Positions 61,224 to 64,000 of a DNA stretch of 64,000 bases are shown piece by piece. Source of the stretch: Micromonospora sp. HK10 (GTDB lineage Bacteria > Actinomycetota > Actinomycetes > Mycobacteriales > Micromonosporaceae). The notes beneath the pieces were generated by a model. The model was not told where the DNA came from. It did no database searches and saw only the letters and a program-made list of their open reading frames with translations. Each line of letters begins with the position of its first letter. Within the stretch, counting starts at the first letter, position 1. A program made the translations under genes and the position numbers. The stretch spans positions 1-64,000 of the forward strand of contig NZ_KQ058810.1 in the NCBI RefSeq assembly GCF_000982955.1, given 5' to 3'.

Positions 61224-62179
61224 CCAACGCGGGCCTCCTCGGCGCGGGCCGTCACCGGCGTCGCGCGGTCCACGCGCGCTCCGGCCACCACGGGGGTACG
61301 ACCACCGTCGGCTCCGGTGCCGGCGGAGCGGACGACCGCCGGGGTGCCGGCGGCGGTGACCGGGCGGGCCCCGGCGGCGGGACCTCCGGCGGACTGGGCG
61401 GCGCGCACCTCGTCGCGCAGCAGGGTCCAGATCTGGTGGCGGTGGTGCCGGAAGGCGTCCGAGGAGCGCACGTCCTCGACGGCATCCCGGTCGCCCAGCT
61501 CGATGTCGATGACCTGCTTGATCCGTCCCGGCCGGGCGGTCATCACGGCGACCCGCTGGCCGAGGTGGACGGCCTCGTCGATGCCGTGCGTGATGAACAC
61601 GACGGTCTTCCCGGTGGCCTGCCAGATCCGGACCAGCTCGTCCTGGAGCGAGTCGCGGGTCTGCGCGTCGAGGGCCGCGAACGGTTCGTCCATCAGCAGC
61701 ACGTCCGGGTCGTACGCGAGGCTGCGGGCGATGGCGACGCGCTGCTTCATGCCGCCGGACAGCTCGTGCGGATAGCGGTCGGCAAATCCGGCCAGCCCGA
61801 CCAGGTCGAGGTGGTGGGCGATCAGGTCGGCGCGCTCGGCGCGGGGCACGCCCTTGGCCTCCAGCCCGAACGCGACGTTGCCGGCGGCGGTGCGCCAGGG
61901 CAGCAGCGCGTACTGCTGGAAGACGATGCCCCGGTCCAGGCCGGGCCCGGTGACCGGGCGGCCGTCGACGAGCACCTGCCCGCCGGTCGGGGTGGTCAGC
62001 CCGCCGAGCAGGTCGAGCAGGGTGGACTTGCCGCAGCCGCTGGGGCCGACGACGACCAGGAACTCGCCGGGGCGTACGCCGAGGGTGAGCCCGTCGAGGG
62101 CGGTGACCGCGCCGCCGCTGCCGCGCCGGCCCGGGAAGACCTTCGTCACCCGGTCGAAGAGGATCTTGTCGGTGCTCAT
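61220..62179 (-). CDS. ABC transporter ATP-binding protein (SsuB/TauB-like)
   Basis: A 319-aa ATPase: Walker A VGPSGCGKSTLLDLLGGL (about 44-61), Q-loop FQQYALLPW, signature ELSGGMKQRVAIARSL, Walker B DVLLMDEPFAALD and switch His in VFITHGIDEAVHLG. This is the sulfonate/nitrate/taurine class. The last 70 residues are an unusual Ala/Gly/Arg-rich tail (for example GARPVTAAGTPAVV). It starts at ATG 62179, overlapping the binding-protein stop by 4 nt, and provides energy for the permease. Confidence 0.9.
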   Translation of the reverse strand: MSTDKILFDRVTKVFPGRRGSGGAVTALDGLTLGVRPGEFLVVVGPSGCGKSTLLDLLGGLTTPTGGQVLVDGRPVTGPGLDRGIVFQQYALLPWRTAAGNVAFGLEAKGVPRAERADLIAHHLDLVGLAGFADRYPHELSGGMKQRVAIARSLAYDPDVLLMDEPFAALDAQTRDSLQDELVRIWQATGKTVVFITHGIDEAVHLGQRVAVMTARPGRIKQVIDIELGDRDAVEDVRSSDAFRHHRHQIWTLLRDEVRAAQSAGGPAAGARPVTAAGTPAVVRSAGTGADGGRTPVVAGARVDRATPVTARAEEARVG

Positions 62180-63207
62180 GCGCCACCCCCGGCGGCGGCG
62201 AACCCGTTGAACCGGTTGGTGTAGAGGTCGGCCGGTTTCGGCCGGCCGCCCTTCAGTTCGCCGGAGTCGGCCAGCCAGTCGATCCAGGTGGTGAACTCCC
62301 GGTCGGAGATCAGGCCGCCCTGCCCGGCGACGCCGCTGGACTTCCAGTACCGGACCAGGGACGGGTCCTCGTTGCGGCCGCGCTTGGCGATGATGGCCTC
62401 GAACCGGGCCACCACGGTCTCCCGGGGCTGGGTGCGGGCCCACTCGATCGCCTTGCCGACGCCGGTGACGAAGGCCCGTACGGTCTCCGGGTTGCGCCGG
62501 ATGAAGTCGTCGCGGAACACGTAGCTGCCGGCGCTGAAGGTGCCGAGCAGTTCGTGGTCGGTGAAGACGGTGCGGATGCCGCCGTTGGCGACGGCCTTGT
62601 CCCGGATGACGCCGCCGAGCACCGCGACGTCGATCTGCCCGGCCCGCAGCGACTGTTCGATGTTGACCGGCGGCAGGGCGACCAGTTCGACCTTGGCGAT
62701 TTCGGCCGGGGTGAGCCCGCCCCGGGCCAGCCAGGTCTTGAGCACCGCCTCGGCGTGCGCGCCGAGGGTGTTCATGCCGACCTTTCTGCCGATCAGGTCG
62801 CGCGGGCCGCGGATCGGGCTGTCGTCGGGCACGTAGTAGCCCTGGAAGGTCTGCGCGTCGGAGCCGTAGTAGCTGACCACGGCGGTGATCGGGGCGTTGG
62901 CGGCGCGGAGCTTGACGATGGCGCCGTTGAACGCGCCGCCGAAGTCGACCTGGCCGGTGGCGGTGGCCTGGATGTCGGCCGGTCCGCCGGTGACGTTGCC
63001 GATCCAGTGGAGCGTGACGTCGCCGAGGTAGCCGAGGTCGGCGGCGAGTTCCGGCAGGGTGACCTGGCCGACCGAGCCCTGGTAGCGCAGCTCGGTGGTG
63101 TGCCGGCCGCCGCCGGCGGCGTCGGTGCCGCAGCCGGCGACGGTGAGGGCGAGCAGGGCGGCGGCCGCGGCGAGGGTACGCCGCAGCGGATGACGGGTTG
63201 AGGCCAT
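62176..63207 (-). CDS. ABC transporter substrate-binding lipoprotein (SsuA/TauA-like)
   Basis: A 343-aa secreted lipoprotein: signal peptide with lipobox LTVAGC (Cys at about residue 26), then a type II periplasmic-binding fold with RYQGSVGQVTLPELAADLGY (about 40-60), GRKVGMNTLGAHAEAVLKTW (about 139-160) and AGQIDVAVLGG. It captures an organosulfur (sulfonate-like) substrate outside the cell. It is the first structural gene of the operon and lies 132 nt downstream of the leader-peptide stop. Confidence 0.88.
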   Translation of the reverse strand: MASTRHPLRRTLAAAAALLALTVAGCGTDAAGGGRHTTELRYQGSVGQVTLPELAADLGYLGDVTLHWIGNVTGGPADIQATATGQVDFGGAFNGAIVKLRAANAPITAVVSYYGSDAQTFQGYYVPDDSPIRGPRDLIGRKVGMNTLGAHAEAVLKTWLARGGLTPAEIAKVELVALPPVNIEQSLRAGQIDVAVLGGVIRDKAVANGGIRTVFTDHELLGTFSAGSYVFRDDFIRRNPETVRAFVTGVGKAIEWARTQPRETVVARFEAIIAKRGRNEDPSLVRYWKSSGVAGQGGLISDREFTTWIDWLADSGELKGGRPKPADLYTNRFNGFAAAGGGA

Positions 63208-63339
63208 GGCGGTCTCCTGATCTGTCCACGATGCGGTGGAGGAAGCCCACGAGGGCGGGTGAGGGCACGCCGCGACCGGCCGGCGCGTCGGTGCGTCGGC
63301 GACGGGAGCGGGCGGGCGGGGAGGCGGTGAGCGGTCAGC

Positions 63340-63417
63340 TCAACAGAGCGCGCTCGCGTGCCGGACCAGGTCGACGTGCACGCGAGCGGTGAGGAGAAGC
63401 TCGTCCCGCTGCGACAT
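63340..63417 (-). CDS. Leader peptide ending in Cys, probable cysteine attenuator
   Basis: A 25-residue reading frame upstream of the binding-protein gene: it starts MSQRDELLL, contains VHVDLVRHASAL and ends with a Cys codon directly before the TGA stop. Peptides of the form ...(H/V)DL.R..S..C are found before sulfur-assimilation operons in actinomycetes and are annotated there as putative leader peptides for cysteine-dependent attenuation. A GAGG ribosome site precedes the ATG. The 132 nt downstream are GC-rich and able to form competing hairpins. If the ribosome stalls at the Cys codon when cysteine is scarce, the operon would be turned on. Confidence 0.75.
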   Translation of the reverse strand: MSQRDELLLTARVHVDLVRHASALC

Positions 63418-63661
63418 GACCTCATGCTGCCGGCCACCTTCCGGGCCGGTCAACGCTCTTCCATGGAGTGAGACCGGCATCGCTTGCTTTGTTTCCAGCC
63501 CGTTCCAGCCAGCGTTTACCGCCCCGCAACACCCACCTGATTAATGGGGATTAGGCGGTCGCCGCTCACCGTCCAGTGCGGAGCCGGCCGGTTTGGCGAC
63601 AGCGACGCTTGGGCATGTTCGATCGCGCAGAAGCAGGGAGACCACTGAGAGGAGCCCGGTC

Positions 63662-63841
63662 ATGGGCATCGTGTTCCGCAAGCGAAAGAAGATCGGCCCG
63701 CTGATCCTCCACTTCACCGAGAACGGCTTCTCGTCCTGGAGCATCAAGATCGGCAAGTGGTCCTGGAACTCCCGGACCCGTGCCCACCGCGTGGACCTGC
63801 CGGGTCCGATCTCCTGGAAGCAGGACAAGTCCCGGGCATGA
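63662..63841 (+). CDS. Short DUF4236-like protein
   Basis: A 59-aa basic protein starting MGIVFRKRKKIGPLILHFTE and with repeated SW(S/N)-type turns, similar in pattern to the DUF4236 module seen in the 9.6-10.8 kb gene. A GAGAGGAGC ribosome site precedes the ATG. Function unknown. It is a single gene closed by the long hairpin that follows. Confidence 0.65.
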   Translation: MGIVFRKRKKIGPLILHFTENGFSSWSIKIGKWSWNSRTRAHRVDLPGPISWKQDKSRA

Positions 63842-63844
63842 CCT

Positions 63845-63900
63845 CCCGAATGTCGAGCGGGGCGCCGGTGGCTCACCGGCGCCCCCGCTCGACATTCGGG
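63845..63900. terminator. Very long hairpin terminator
   Basis: CCCGAATGTCGAGCGGGG at 63845 is complementary to the end at 63900; with the inner GCGCCGGTG/CACCGGCGC the stem reaches about 26 base pairs with one bulged base and a tiny loop. It begins 3 nt after the stop of the 59-aa gene. Confidence 0.85.
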
Positions 63901-63961
63901 GCAGGTCGCCCAGCCTCGCCGTTCCGCCGCCACCGGGAGCGGGACATCGGACAATCGCCGC

Positions 63962-64000
63962 ATGGCCAACGAGTCCTTCCGGCGGGAGCGGCGGCTGGCA
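63962..64000 (+). CDS. Possible start of a gene running off the window
   Basis: ATG at 63962 opens a frame (MANESFRRERRLA) that is still open at the window end, preceded by a G-rich stretch. Too short to judge. Confidence 0.25.
   Translation, partial: MANESFRRERRLA

Overview
The window is high-GC DNA with actinomycete-style gene organisation: GTG/TTG starts, chains of 4-nt ATGA/GTGA overlaps, an SsgA-family sporulation protein, membrane-anchored BTAD and XRE-TPR regulators, and DUF4236 and PGPGW proteins. A filamentous actinomycete, probably of the Micromonosporaceae, fits best; this assignment rests on gene content and I could not check it.

Layout. (1) 1-13.3 kb is accessory sequence: a possible immunity-type gene pair, a membrane BTAD regulator next to a membrane-anchored Hsp70-like protein, a DUF6745 protein, a secreted HNH nuclease, then small orphan genes mixed with what look like frameshifted remnants. 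(2) 13.3-22.1 kb holds a NUDIX hydrolase and, on the minus strand, a seven-gene operon in which every gene overlaps the next by 4 nt (DUF4254, double kinase + nucleotidyltransferase, phosphoribosyltransferase, family-9 glycosyltransferase, sugar-kinase/APH-like protein, SDR, histidine phosphatase). It is preceded by a DNA-binding/TPR protein and a GNAT acetyltransferase. The product of this pathway is unknown to me. (3) 22.2-27.8 kb holds a GPP34-family protein, acetamidase plus amino-acid/amide permease, a divergent XRE-TPR regulator and a 2H phosphoesterase (2'-5' RNA ligase-like).

(4) 28.7-53.5 kb is a defence island, all on the plus strand. The first half is a complete type 6 BREX system: an excisionase-like HTH gene, then brxE-brxA-brxB-brxC-pglX-pglZ-brxD-brxHI. 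Nearly all junctions are 4-nt overlaps. BrxHI carries an extra C-terminal RNase D-like 3'-5' exonuclease. The second half is the three-gene pPIWI-RE island predicted by Burroughs, Iyer and Aravind: a PD-(D/E)XK nuclease with a zinc-ribbon-like element, a DinG/XPD-type Fe-S helicase, and a prokaryotic PIWI-RE protein. This group is predicted to act as an RNA-dependent restriction system acting on R-loops. The island ends in a strong hairpin and stops about 450 nt short of the 3' end of a tRNA-Val(CAC) gene, a classic integration site, but no integrase is visible.

(5) 54.0-64.0 kb looks like ordinary chromosome: a PGPGW membrane protein, an SsgA-like regulator, an SDR, AraC and Rrf2 regulators, and an organosulfur-assimilation operon (ABC transporter, FMN monooxygenase, flavin reductase, nitroreductase). 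That operon is preceded by a 25-residue leader peptide ending in Cys, which suggests control by cysteine supply. A short DUF4236-like protein and a very long terminator hairpin close the window.
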